Source: Solitalea longa
Lineage (GTDB): Bacteria > Bacteroidota > Bacteroidia > Sphingobacteriales > Sphingobacteriaceae
Direction of reading: 5' to 3'
Assembly: GCF_002920915.1 (NCBI RefSeq)
Contig: NZ_PQVF01000014.1
Location: forward strand, 31,438 to 95,437
DNA: 64,000 bases
Positions 18,686 to 27,738 of the stretch are shown here, piece by piece (position 1 is the first letter of the stretch; every line of letters starts with the position of its first letter). Below the pieces are notes generated by a model. The model did not search any database and was not told the DNA's origin. It was given only the letters and a program-made list of their open reading frames with translations. The translations under genes and the position numbers were made by a program.

Positions 18686-20782
18686 ATGTTAACCAACTTT
18701 CAACCAAAAAGATTTACCCCTATTTTAATTTTGGTATCGTTGATCGTGATTGTTTCGATGATTACGCGGACGGTATTGATTTTTCACCCTACTACTGATC
18801 TTCATGGTTCATATGGCTCACTTTTAGGTGTTTATGGACTGGGTTTATTGTACGACCTGTGTATGGCATCGTTTGCTGCTATTCCTTTTGTGCTCTATTT
18901 ATGGTTTTATAATGATTCGGTTTACAAAAAACCTTATATCTATATTTTAACAGGTGGATTTATCGCTCTTATTAGTGTTTTATTATTTACCAATATTATT
19001 CCTTCCGATTTCAGTAAGCCACTGTTCAAAGGCTTTGTTGGGTATGTTATATTTCGCTTAGCTGTATATATATTTCTTTGGAAAAAAGAAGAAGCTTTCA
19101 GAGTAAAATGGCGAAAAGCGGTTTTGATGATCGATTTCTTTGTTGTTTGCTGGTTATTGGTTTTCAATGGAGTAAGCGAATGGTTTTTTTGGAACGAATT
19201 CGGTACTCGATACAACTTTATTGCTGTTGATTATTTGATCTACACAAACGAGGTAGTTGGAAATATACAACAATCTTATCCCTTACCTTTGCTAGTCACT
19301 TTAATAACTCTTGTAACAGGGGGAGTATTTTGGATAATTCGCAAGCCATTAATCCAAAGTGTTGAGACGCCTTCTCCTATTTTGAAAAGAAGCATGGTGG
19401 CCATTGCATTGCTTATTACTCCATTAGTTACACATTTTGTGGTAAAAAGCAGCTGGAGAGTTTTCAGTTCCAATACCTTTGCAAATGAGCTTGCTGGCAA
19501 CGGTGTTTACCAGTTTGGCGAGGCTTTTCAAAATAACCAACTCGATTATAACAAGTTTTATAAGCGACTATCAGATAAAGAAGCCTTTACCATTTTGCGT
19601 AAAGAGTTAAGTGCTCCAAATGCCAAATTTGTAAGTGATGATGTGTTTAATATTGAACGTGAAATCACTCATGATAAGCCAGAGCAAAAGAAAAACATCG
19701 TTTTAATAAGCGTTGAAAGTTTAAGCGCCGATTTTTTAGGGACTTTCGGTAATACTCAAAACATTACACCAAATCTCGATTCGTTAGCTAAGCACAGTTT
19801 ATTGTTCGGTAATTTATATGCCAGCGGTACACGTACTGTTCGCGGGCTTGAAGCTTTATCGATGGGAATTGCGCCAACTCCTGGCCAAAGTATGGTTAAG
19901 CGTCCGGATAATCATAATATGTTTACCATTGGTTCAGTTTTGCGTAGTAAGGGTTATAAAACTCAATATGTTTACGGAGGATATAGCTACTTCGATAATA
20001 TGAAAGAGTTTTTTAGTGGTAATGGATATGAGGTGATCGACCGCAGTGCTATTCCTGCTGATAAAGTTCATTATGAGAACATTTGGGGTGTTGCCGACGA
20101 AGATCTGTTTACACTTGCCTTGGATGTTCTGGATAAGAACAGTAAAGAAGGAAAGCCTTTCTTTACCCAGGTAATGACTGTCAGCAACCATCGTCCGTAT
20201 ACTTATCCTGATGGACGTATTGACATTCCTTCCAGCAAACAAACAAGAGATGGTGGTGTAAAATATACCGATTATGCAATTGGTAAATTTATTCGTGAAG
20301 CCTCTCAAAAGCCTTGGTTCAATAATACAGTCTTTGTAATTGTTGCAGATCATTGTGCATCAAGCGCCGGAAAAACAGATTTGCCGGTAAACAAGTATCA
20401 TATTCCTTGTTTAATTTACGCTCCCGGATATATTGAGCCTAAGGTTGAAAACCGCTTGATGGCGCAAATAGATATTGCTCCAACTTTGCTGGGTTTGCTT
20501 AACTTAAATTATCGCAGTAAGTTTTTTGGTAAAGACTTATATCAAACCCCTATTGGGCAAGAGCATGCTTTTATCAGTACTTATCAAAGTTTAGGCTTGA
20601 TAGAAAATGATACACTTTCGGTTCTTACACCGGTTAGACGTTCAGAACAATATATTCCAAATTTCAAAGATGGAAGTAAACAGAAAAAAGTAACCAGTGA
20701 CGAACATTTAAAGGAAACGGTAGCCTTTTATCAATGTGCTTCATGGCTATTAGCAAATAAGAAATACAATGCCTTGTACTAG
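18686..20782 (+). CDS. LTA-synthase-family membrane phospho-/sulfo-transferase
   Basis: 698 residues: five predicted N-terminal helices (to about 265) and a periplasmic sulfatase-fold domain. KNIVLISVESLSADF carries the first metal site, SGTRTVRGLEAL the nucleophile Thr position, and VFVIVADHCAS the late metal site. Members move phosphoglycerol or phosphoethanolamine groups onto envelope glycans or lipids; the Bacteroidota substrate is usually unknown. Single gene between ppc and msrB. I cannot tell donor or acceptor from sequence. Confidence 0.88.
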   Translation: MLTNFQPKRFTPILILVSLIVIVSMITRTVLIFHPTTDLHGSYGSLLGVYGLGLLYDLCMASFAAIPFVLYLWFYNDSVYKKPYIYILTGGFIALISVLLFTNIIPSDFSKPLFKGFVGYVIFRLAVYIFLWKKEEAFRVKWRKAVLMIDFFVVCWLLVFNGVSEWFFWNEFGTRYNFIAVDYLIYTNEVVGNIQQSYPLPLLVTLITLVTGGVFWIIRKPLIQSVETPSPILKRSMVAIALLITPLVTHFVVKSSWRVFSSNTFANELAGNGVYQFGEAFQNNQLDYNKFYKRLSDKEAFTILRKELSAPNAKFVSDDVFNIEREITHDKPEQKKNIVLISVESLSADFLGTFGNTQNITPNLDSLAKHSLLFGNLYASGTRTVRGLEALSMGIAPTPGQSMVKRPDNHNMFTIGSVLRSKGYKTQYVYGGYSYFDNMKEFFSGNGYEVIDRSAIPADKVHYENIWGVADEDLFTLALDVLDKNSKEGKPFFTQVMTVSNHRPYTYPDGRIDIPSSKQTRDGGVKYTDYAIGKFIREASQKPWFNNTVFVIVADHCASSAGKTDLPVNKYHIPCLIYAPGYIEPKVENRLMAQIDIAPTLLGLLNLNYRSKFFGKDLYQTPIGQEHAFISTYQSLGLIENDTLSVLTPVRRSEQYIPNFKDGSKQKKVTSDEHLKETVAFYQCASWLLANKKYNALY

Positions 20783-20799
20783 TTAGCAATCGGCAATCG

Positions 20800-20842
20800 A
20801 CAGTCGGCAGTCACCATTATGGAGACTGCCGACTGTTTTTTT
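20800..20842 (+). terminator. Strong hairpin terminator made from AGTC-type repeat
   Basis: A 13-bp perfect stem, ACAGTCGGCAGTC (20800-20812) and GACTGCCGACTGT (20824-20836), followed by seven T. It ends the LTA-synthase-like gene and is built of the word family seen again at 20899-20930 and 22333-22437. Confidence 0.85.
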
Positions 20843-20897
20843 AATGCTTTATCTCCGGATCAGTTTCAAACTTTAATATCGAATAGATGGAGTAACA
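20841..20897 (-). pseudogene. Remnant of a duplicated msrB 3' end
   Basis: Read on the minus strand this stretch encodes CYSIYSILKFETDPEIKH and a stop. The real MsrB C-terminus 30 nt upstream reads [18 protein letters not shown] and a stop. The match covers the catalytic Cys and LKFE. It looks like the tail of a second msrB copy left after a deletion, between two AGTC-type repeats. Confidence 0.6.
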
Positions 20898-20928
20898 GTC
20901 TAGGAGATTGAAGACTGCCGACTGCCGG

Positions 20929-21444
20929 CTATTTCTTTACATCCGAATCAGGTTCAAACTTTAACGATACCGAATTAATACAATACCTGTCTCCTGTAGC
21001 CGTGGGTCCATCATCAAAAACATGACCTAAATGCCCTCCGCAGTTAACGCACAGTACTTCCGTTCTGATCATTCCAAAGCTGATGTCTTTATGGTATTCT
21101 ATGGTGCCAGGAATGGCTTTATCGAAGCTTGGCCAACCACAATGCGAGTCGAACTTCGTGCCTGATTCAAATAATTTGGCTCCACAGGCTGCGCAATGGT
21201 ACGTGCCTTTTTCATAGAAATTTTCGTATTTGCCGGTAAAAGGTCGTTCAGTTCCTTTTTGGCGCAGAACTGAATACTGCTCCGGTGTAAGTTCCTTTTT
21301 CCAATCTTCTTCCGTTTTTTGAACTTTATAGGTCATTTTTTTATCCTCCGTTTTTACTTCTGATTTATTGTGCTGCGCACATGCAGTCGTGCCGCAAAGC
21401 AATAAGACAAAAGTTGATAATAGGGTTGTTTTAAGCGTTTTCAT
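20929..21444 (-). CDS. msrB: Peptide-methionine (R)-S-oxide reductase, exported lipoprotein form
   Basis: 171 residues: a lipoprotein signal ([11 protein letters not shown]), a linker, then the MsrB domain with zinc motifs CAAC and CVNC, substrate residues in [10 protein letters not shown], and the catalytic Cys in [12 protein letters not shown]. It repairs R-methionine sulfoxide in exported proteins. A degenerate copy of its C-terminus lies just downstream. Confidence 0.95.
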   Translation of the reverse strand: MKTLKTTLLSTFVLLLCGTTACAQHNKSEVKTEDKKMTYKVQKTEEDWKKELTPEQYSVLRQKGTERPFTGKYENFYEKGTYHCAACGAKLFESGTKFDSHCGWPSFDKAIPGTIEYHKDISFGMIRTEVLCVNCGGHLGHVFDDGPTATGDRYCINSVSLKFEPDSDVKK

Positions 21445-21536
21445 TGAACTGAATTTTAATTCAGATATAGTTACGAAACGAAGTGAAATAGAGTTTTGTT
21501 TTTGGCCAACCGCAAGTAAAATATTACAATGAAGGA

Positions 21537-22328
21537 TTATTTCTCCATCTGCAGTTGTTTGATATTCTGTAAAAGAGCTTTTAAGTCGCTATTGTTGGCC
21601 AGCTCATGCTTTGCCGCCGCATAACCCATTCTAAAGATCTCGTCGGTACGTTTAACATGAAACAAACTGGTTCCACCCAATCCTTTGGGTTCAATGATTA
21701 CATTGCAAAGAGGTTTCTTGCTATCGGTTCGTGCATTTAGGCTAATCACCACCGAACGTTCAATTATCGTTTTTATCCCACTTACCGAATCAATCCGATC
21801 TAAATGATTGCAGCACGATCCTATAATAAAGTCGCAGTCGTCCATGATCACTTCTACCGGAAAATTATCCAGCAATCCGCCATCAACATATACTTTACCA
21901 TCAATTTCTATGGGCTTAAAAACGGCTGGGATACAACTGGATGCTTGAATGGGCTTAATTAATTCACCTGAAGAAAAATAAGCGACCCGGGCATTGCCTA
22001 TGTCGGTAGCGGCCACCACCAAAGGCGTTTTTAGCTCCTCAAAGGTTTTAGGTAGAAATTGCTGATAGAGAAGATTGGTGTTTTGTAACGATAATAACCC
22101 AAATCCTCTGATAGTAGGTTTTATGTACTTGAAAAGATTGGTGAATTTAAAGGTGTTAAGAATGAAATCGGGTTGATAACCATTGGCTAGAAAAGCGCCT
22201 ACAATGGCTCCGGCACTTGTTCCCGAAATTTTTGAGAACGTGATACCTTCCTCGTACAATGCTTTTACCACCCCTAAATGAGCAATTCCGCGGATGCCTC
22301 CGCCCGACATTACCAAACCAATTTTCAT
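21537..22328 (-). CDS. Patatin-like phospholipase (RssA-type)
   Basis: 263 residues with the patatin motifs in order: oxyanion loop [11 protein letters not shown], nucleophile elbow GTSAG (Ser38) and DGGLLDNFP carrying the catalytic Asp. No signal peptide is obvious, so a cytoplasmic lipase or esterase is likely. It is 109 nt downstream of gldB on the same strand, with an AGTC-type repeat between. Confidence 0.9.
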   Translation of the reverse strand: MKIGLVMSGGGIRGIAHLGVVKALYEEGITFSKISGTSAGAIVGAFLANGYQPDFILNTFKFTNLFKYIKPTIRGFGLLSLQNTNLLYQQFLPKTFEELKTPLVVAATDIGNARVAYFSSGELIKPIQASSCIPAVFKPIEIDGKVYVDGGLLDNFPVEVIMDDCDFIIGSCCNHLDRIDSVSGIKTIIERSVVISLNARTDSKKPLCNVIIEPKGLGGTSLFHVKRTDEIFRMGYAAAKHELANNSDLKALLQNIKQLQMEK

Positions 22329-22332
22329 ATAG

Positions 22333-22437
22333 TGCTATTTTCAGTCGTCAGTCTTTTGGTCTTCAGTTGCCCGTAATCAGTCTTTTGCGTACTCCAGACT
22401 GAATATTGCTGACTGAGTACTGTAGACTGCCGACTGC
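22333..22437. repeat. Intergenic word repeat (AGTC type)
   Basis: About 105 nt between gldB and the patatin gene, made almost wholly of CAGTC, GACTG and CAGTCTTTTG-like words in both orientations, ending CTGTAGACTGCCGACTG. Related to 20800-20842. Confidence 0.6.
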
Positions 22438-23457
22438 TTACTTAGGTTTATACTTCGAATCCTTTAGTATCTTCTGACTGTCGCTTTCGTTCATTAACTG
22501 TGCCAGAGTTACTTCCGGATTCTCCTTCATATACTGACGCACGATTTGCCAGCCTGTCCAAACACCTAACATTGGTGCCGAATCATTTTCCTGACCAGAA
22601 GTAAATGGCGCATCGTTCAAATATTTGGCATATTTCAGTTCATCAGTTGAATACAAAAGTCCCTGGCCCATAAAATCCGTCCACATGTCAGCTTTATAAG
22701 TATTACACCACTCAATTTGTTTTTGAGAAAACCCAATTTTTGCACTATCTGCCACATCCGGCAACGTGCTGTCTAAAAAGTACAAAATTTTACCGTTATA
22801 AATCATACGGTGCAACAGCGTTTTATCTCTTTCATTCATCGGAAATTGCTGCTGTGCAAATGCTTTTAAGGCAAATGGGGCAATATGATCCTTGTTAAGT
22901 TTTCGTTGAATGAAATAAGGCAGGTTGACACTTTTCGACTGATAAAAACGATAGCCTTTACCCATGAACATATCCAATTCAATAGCCAGCGTATTGTTTA
23001 CGGTGCTTGCCCCCAATTGGAAATCAGCAAGATAAGTGACTATCTTCGGCACCTGTTTTTCAGGAAAATAAAATTTATAGTATTTGAAAGCAGCCGTCAG
23101 CTGTTTTTCAACGTCATCTAATTTTGGGTATACCGAGTCAATATCATGTTTTAACAAGCTAAAATCACGATTATCCTTGATCATGGAAATCATGTTAATA
23201 TTGTTGGTGTCAATAGGATCGGTATTTCTTAAAATATTGCGAAAATAAATTGGGTAAAAATCGGGGTATTTTGCTTTCAATTGTGCTGCTGCTTTCACAA
23301 GCTCGGTCGTATCGATGTTAAACAGATCCTGTTCAAAACGATCAATTTTAACTGATAATTTGATGTCTGACACATCGGGATGCATTTTATCGCGTTTACA
23401 GCTAAACAGGCTCAATATTGGTAGAAGGCAAATGACAACAATCTTTATCTTCGGCAT
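22438..23457 (-). CDS. gldB: Gliding motility lipoprotein GldB
   Basis: 339 residues with a lipoprotein signal (PILSLFSCKR) followed by the GldB pattern: VKIDRFEQDLFNID near residue 40, a segment on standing biomass of charged helices, and late WTDFMGQGLLYSTD and GVWTGWQIVRQYMKENP. GldB is a membrane lipoprotein linked to gliding and type IX secretion. The nearby nadE gene agrees with the gldB/nadE linkage known in Flavobacterium; gldC is not here. Confidence 0.88.
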   Translation of the reverse strand: MPKIKIVVICLLPILSLFSCKRDKMHPDVSDIKLSVKIDRFEQDLFNIDTTELVKAAAQLKAKYPDFYPIYFRNILRNTDPIDTNNINMISMIKDNRDFSLLKHDIDSVYPKLDDVEKQLTAAFKYYKFYFPEKQVPKIVTYLADFQLGASTVNNTLAIELDMFMGKGYRFYQSKSVNLPYFIQRKLNKDHIAPFALKAFAQQQFPMNERDKTLLHRMIYNGKILYFLDSTLPDVADSAKIGFSQKQIEWCNTYKADMWTDFMGQGLLYSTDELKYAKYLNDAPFTSGQENDSAPMLGVWTGWQIVRQYMKENPEVTLAQLMNESDSQKILKDSKYKPK

Positions 23458-23604
23458 AAATTATTTTTGGTTTTAAATTGATGTCGGCAAAGGTATTTAA
23501 TAATGTGTGAAGTTCGATTTAAGAAATATGATTTTATGGGGCGCAGGATGAGCGTCCTAACAGTTTAAAAAACTAGAACTAGTGTTAATATTTATAAGAT
23601 AACT

Positions 23605-24231
23605 ATGTATAAAAGAACATTTTTGATTATTGGGTTGATTTGCATCGGATTTGTGAGTAAAGCACAAAATTTTGATTTGGGTATAAAAGCTCATCCATTA
23701 TTTGGTTGGATGAAACCTGATCAGGGATCAAATAGTGGTGCGTTTACCGGTTTTTCTTACGGGCTTATGGGTGATTTCTATGTTAAGGAACGTTATGCCT
23801 TTAGTACAGAATTTGCCGTTACCAGTATGGGTGGAACAATAATAGAAGGCGATTCCCAAAATGGAATAGAAACTACCTATAAGATAAAATACATTGAGAT
23901 TCCGCTATCCATGAAACTTAAAACCAACAAAATGGGGCAGGGGCAGTTTTATGGTCAGTTTGGTTTTGTGCCGGGGTTTAATATAGGGGCGAAAGCAAGT
24001 GGTACGCAAACAGTAGGTGGCATTTCCACCGATTTTGATGACAAAAATGTGCAAGACAATATTAACGGTGCCCGACTAGGACTTTTAATTGGTGGAGGTT
24101 ATGAGTATTATTTTGATAACAGTACCCGTTTGGCCTTGGGATTAAGTTTTAACAACGGTTTTACCGATGTTTTTGATAATGGGAAAGCCACCAATTCTTA
24201 TATGGCACTTAATGTAGGTATTTTCTTTTAG
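23605..24231 (+). CDS. Outer-membrane beta-barrel protein (PorT family)
   Basis: 208 residues: a signal peptide (cleavage near SKAQ), then alternating amphipathic strands ending in Phe (MALNVGIFF), the layout of the small PorT-like barrels. Members have no known single function. Divergent from gldB and 75 nt upstream of nadE. Confidence 0.8.
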   Translation: MYKRTFLIIGLICIGFVSKAQNFDLGIKAHPLFGWMKPDQGSNSGAFTGFSYGLMGDFYVKERYAFSTEFAVTSMGGTIIEGDSQNGIETTYKIKYIEIPLSMKLKTNKMGQGQFYGQFGFVPGFNIGAKASGTQTVGGISTDFDDKNVQDNINGARLGLLIGGGYEYYFDNSTRLALGLSFNNGFTDVFDNGKATNSYMALNVGIFF

Positions 24232-24266
24232 GGCGAAGAATTAAACATTGATCCTTAAAACCTTTT

Positions 24267-24274
24267 TATCTTTG
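24267..24274 (+). promoter_or_regulatory. Promoter -7 element of nadE
   Basis: TATCTTTG, an exact Bacteroidota TAnnTTTG element, 32 nt before the nadE ATG. Confidence 0.6.
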
Positions 24275-24306
24275 TGGCAGTTTAAAAAATATACCTGAAA
24301 CTGAAT

Positions 24307-25995
24307 ATGAAAATCGCACTGGCTCAATTAAACTATCATATTGGCAACTTTGAATCGAATACCCAAAAAATTATTGAAAGTATAAAAGCAGCAAAAGCGC
24401 AGCATGCCGATCTGGTAGTTTTTTCGGAATTAGCGGTATGTGGTTATCCGGCGCGCGATTTCCTGGAGTTCGAAGAGTTTATTGATCATTGTGACGAGTC
24501 TATCCGACTAATTGCTGCTGAATGTGTGGATATTGCGGCAGTTGTTGGTGCGCCATCTGTAAATCCAAAATTAGAAGGTAAAAACCTGTTTAATTCTGCC
24601 TACTTCCTTGAAAACGGAGTTGTTAAGGCCAAAGTGAATAAAACCCTTTTGCCTACTTATGATGTTTTTGACGAGTATCGTTATTTCGAACCTAATACGG
24701 AGTTTAAGCTGATTGAATTTAAAGGCAAAAAAATAGCTTTAACTATTTGTGAAGACCTTTGGAATGTTGATGAAGATCCATTGTATGTAAAAGCTCCAAT
24801 GGATGAGTTGATCCATCAAAAGCCCGACCTCATGATCAATATTGCAGCCTCTCCTTTCGATTATCGTCACCGCGAAGACAGGTTGAAGGTTTTGGGTAAT
24901 AATTGTGAGAAGTACAATTTACCTTTGATTTATGTAAATCATATCGGGGCCCAAACCGAGCTTATTTTCGACGGCGGTTCAATGGTGATGAATGCCAATG
25001 GCAGCCTGGTCGAAGAAATGAACTATTTTGAGGAAGATTTATCATGCGTAGAGTTTAACAGTGATCTTATTACCCTGGAGGCTGATAAAGCAGTAATTGC
25101 AGGAGCCTGGCAGAATGAAGATAATAGCAGTTCGCTGGATGTGGCCGAACACGAAAGCATTGAACGTATCTATAATGCCCTGGTTTTGGGGATAAAGGAT
25201 TACTTTACAAAATCGGGCTTTAATAAGGCTATATTGGGTATGTCGGGGGGGATAGATTCAGCAGTGGTTTTGGCTTTGGCCGCTGAAGCCTTGGGAAAAG
25301 ATAATGTATTGCCTGTTTTAATGCCTTCACAATATTCCACCGATCATTCTATTGATGATTCAATTGATATGGTTAACCGTATTGGCTGTAAGCATGAGAT
25401 CATTCCCATCAAAGACATTTTCGAAACATTTGAATCAACCTTAAAACCTCAGTTTAAAGATCTGCCTTTTAACCTTACGGAAGAAAATATGCAAGCGCGT
25501 ATTCGCGGAGTGCTATTAATGGCCATGTCGAATAAATTCGGATACATTTTATTGAATACTTCCAATAAAAGCGAAAATGCGGTGGGCTACGGTACCCTTT
25601 ATGGAGATATGTGTGGAGGCCTGTCCGTAATAGGTGATGTTTACAAAATGCAGGTATTTGCATTGGCCCGATATATAAATCGAAACGGGATAATTATTCC
25701 CGAAAATATCATTACAAAAGCACCTTCGGCAGAGTTGCGTCCCGATCAGAAAGACAGTGATTCATTACCTGAATACGAGGTGCTTGACAAGGTTTTGTAT
25801 CAATATATCGAATTAAGAAAAAGCTCTAAAGAAATAATTGCACAAGGCTATGATGAAGCCCTTGTTAAGCGTATATTAAGGCTTGTTAATATTAATGAGT
25901 ATAAACGTCACCAAACACCTCCAATATTAAGAGTTTCGTCAAAAGCCTTTGGAGTTGGCCGACGAATGCCTATTGTAGGTAAATATATTTTTTAA
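24307..25995 (+). CDS. nadE: Glutamine-dependent NAD+ synthase
   Basis: 562 residues. The N-terminal nitrilase-fold amidase carries Glu41 (VFSELAVCGYP), Lys112 (NKTLLPTYD) and Cys148 (LTICEDLW). The C-terminal ATP-pyrophosphatase domain has LGMSGGIDSAVV and binds deamido-NAD. It performs the last step of NAD synthesis using glutamine as nitrogen source. Own promoter. Confidence 0.97.
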   Translation: MKIALAQLNYHIGNFESNTQKIIESIKAAKAQHADLVVFSELAVCGYPARDFLEFEEFIDHCDESIRLIAAECVDIAAVVGAPSVNPKLEGKNLFNSAYFLENGVVKAKVNKTLLPTYDVFDEYRYFEPNTEFKLIEFKGKKIALTICEDLWNVDEDPLYVKAPMDELIHQKPDLMINIAASPFDYRHREDRLKVLGNNCEKYNLPLIYVNHIGAQTELIFDGGSMVMNANGSLVEEMNYFEEDLSCVEFNSDLITLEADKAVIAGAWQNEDNSSSLDVAEHESIERIYNALVLGIKDYFTKSGFNKAILGMSGGIDSAVVLALAAEALGKDNVLPVLMPSQYSTDHSIDDSIDMVNRIGCKHEIIPIKDIFETFESTLKPQFKDLPFNLTEENMQARIRGVLLMAMSNKFGYILLNTSNKSENAVGYGTLYGDMCGGLSVIGDVYKMQVFALARYINRNGIIIPENIITKAPSAELRPDQKDSDSLPEYEVLDKVLYQYIELRKSSKEIIAQGYDEALVKRILRLVNINEYKRHQTPPILRVSSKAFGVGRRMPIVGKYIF

Positions 25996-26119
25996 ACAAT
26001 AGTTAAAACCAGTGGTAAATCGCTTATTGCTAGTCTGTTAAGGAAAGTGTATTTTTTACAACAAGGTCTTTTAAAAATCAATTTAATAAGTAAATTTACC
26101 ACCCACACAAATTATTATT

Positions 26120-27025
26120 ATGGAAAGATATCTTGGTATAGATGTGGGGGGGAATCACGTTAAAACCGGAATCGTTGACAATACTGGAGAGATCCAGGAT
26201 TTCAAAAGTTTTGAAACAGCCGAATTAAGAAAAAACGGCCAGTTCGTGGAAAACCTTCTTGATCGAATTGTTTATCGATTGATCAATCACAAGGACGTTC
26301 AAAAGATAGGAATCGGCTTGCCGGGCACTATTACTAAAGATCGTTCTACTCCAATTGAAATTACTGCAATACCTGAAATTAACGGGGTGAAATTGCAGTC
26401 AGCTTTTCAAAAGCGTTTTCCTGGAATGGACATTTTTCTTGAAAATGATGCAAACGCCGCAGCCTTGGGCGAATTGCATTTTGCCAAAAAAAGAATTCCT
26501 GACACTTACGGATTTATTACCCTTGGAACCGGTATTGGAAGTGCCGCGGTGATCGACCGCCGTATTTTCACTGGCGGTGATGGTAATGGTTTGGAGTTAG
26601 GGCATATTCCTTCAAGAAACAATAAAACGCTTGAGCAGAATATTGGCAAACAAGGGATTATCAACTTAATTGGTGAACGTTTGGAAGCTTATAGCGGTCA
26701 AACCAAAGTGTCACGTGAAGAGCCTATCTCTGCAACCCGTACAGTAGTTGCGGCTACTGAAGGTGATGAATTTGCCCGCAACGTATTTTACGAAGTCGGC
26801 GAAATTTTAGGTGAAGGCTTGGTTTCTTTCATCCGCATAATGGATATTAAAACCATTATTATCGGAGGTGGATTATCTGCTGCCTATCAGTTCATCGAAC
26901 CTGGTATTAAAAAACAACTCGAGTATTATTTAACACCTTATTACCTGAAAGATCTTAAACTTTATTTAGCTTCTTTAGGTAATGATGCAGGTTTGTTAGG
27001 AGCTGCTTCACTTTGTTTTGATTAG
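26120..27025 (+). CDS. ROK-family sugar kinase lacking the zinc cysteines
   Basis: 301 residues with ROK/ASKHA motifs: phosphate-1 loop YLGIDVGGNHVKTG, ENDANAAALGE and TLGTGIGSA. The sugar-binding Glu-Gly-His region reads LELGHIPSRN, but the usual Cys-x-Cys-Gly-x-x-Gly-Cys zinc motif is replaced by EQNIGKQGI. It probably phosphorylates a hexose (glucokinase-like). TAAATTTA at 26091 is a likely -7 element, and a strong terminator follows. Confidence 0.85.
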   Translation: MERYLGIDVGGNHVKTGIVDNTGEIQDFKSFETAELRKNGQFVENLLDRIVYRLINHKDVQKIGIGLPGTITKDRSTPIEITAIPEINGVKLQSAFQKRFPGMDIFLENDANAAALGELHFAKKRIPDTYGFITLGTGIGSAAVIDRRIFTGGDGNGLELGHIPSRNNKTLEQNIGKQGIINLIGERLEAYSGQTKVSREEPISATRTVVAATEGDEFARNVFYEVGEILGEGLVSFIRIMDIKTIIIGGGLSAAYQFIEPGIKKQLEYYLTPYYLKDLKLYLASLGNDAGLLGAASLCFD

Positions 27026-27048
27026 GAAATAATTTAATCAGATAGTAG

Positions 27049-27082
27049 AACCGCCTAGTATTTTATTAGGCGGTTTTTTTTG
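27049..27082 (+). terminator. Terminator of the ROK kinase gene
   Basis: AACCGCCTA (27049-27057) pairs with TAGGCGGTT (27067-27075), followed by a run of T. Confidence 0.9.
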
Positions 27083-27110
27083 TTAGAGCCCGAATTTATA
27101 AATTAACCGA

Positions 27111-27674
27111 ATGCAAGCATTAATCAATTATTTCACTGTTCAGGGCTTTCTTGAAGAAAGTTTGAAAGCTTTTTTATCCTGCATCAAACCAAGGAAATTT
27201 AAAGCCAATGATTTCATTATGGCAGCCGGGCAAACAGAGAATTACCTTTCTTTTATTAGTTCGGGAGCAGTGAGGTATTTTGTTTTAGTGGATGATAAAG
27301 AAACTACCTTTGACTTTGCGTTTGCCAACTCTTTTTATTGTGCCTATGATTCGTTTTATGATCGAAAACCCTCTCAGCTTTTTATTCAGGCGGTCACTGA
27401 TTGCGAACTGTATTCTATTTCTTATCAAAATTTAACTGAATTATATAAGCAGTGTGACACGGCACGTTTGTTGGGGCAGTTGGCAACAGAATCCCTGCTT
27501 TCGAAAAAGGTAAAGCGGGAATTGGATTTACTTACAAAATCTCCTGCTGAGCGATACTTAAACTTGTTTTCGCAAAATCCTAAATTGATTGAGCAAATTC
27601 CTCAAAAGTTTATTGCCTCCTATATTGGTGTGGTTCCCGAAACATTAAGTCGCATTCGTAAGCGCATTAGTTGA
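27111..27674 (+). CDS. Crp/Fnr-family transcription regulator
   Basis: 187 residues: a cyclic-nucleotide-binding-like barrel (about 15-110; FIMAAGQTENYLSFISSGAVRYF) and a C-terminal helix-turn-helix (FIASYIGVVPETLSRIRKR), which ends almost immediately after the recognition helix, as usual for this Bacteroidota subgroup. No Fe-S cysteine cluster. The neighbouring hydrolase gene has a palindrome just ahead of its start and is a candidate target. Confidence 0.88.
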   Translation: MQALINYFTVQGFLEESLKAFLSCIKPRKFKANDFIMAAGQTENYLSFISSGAVRYFVLVDDKETTFDFAFANSFYCAYDSFYDRKPSQLFIQAVTDCELYSISYQNLTELYKQCDTARLLGQLATESLLSKKVKRELDLLTKSPAERYLNLFSQNPKLIEQIPQKFIASYIGVVPETLSRIRKRIS

Positions 27675-27714
27675 CCAAACTCAATGACCGCCGAAAATCT
27701 TACGCTCAAATTTG

Positions 27715-27737
27715 TGTCGAAAATCAAATATTCGACA
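27715..27737. promoter_or_regulatory. Palindrome TGTCGAA-N9-TTCGACA before the MBL gene
   Basis: Perfect 7-bp arms at 27715-27721 and 27731-27737, ending 1 nt before the ATG at 27739. It could be an operator, for example for the Crp-type regulator just upstream, or a hairpin over the ribosome-binding region. Confidence 0.45.
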
Positions 27738-27738
27738 T

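Noticed and set aside
20929..20931. Programmed alternative C-terminus for MsrB using the downstream copy
   Set aside because: The real gene has its own stop, and no frameshift or readthrough signal connects it to the copy; a decayed duplication fits better.
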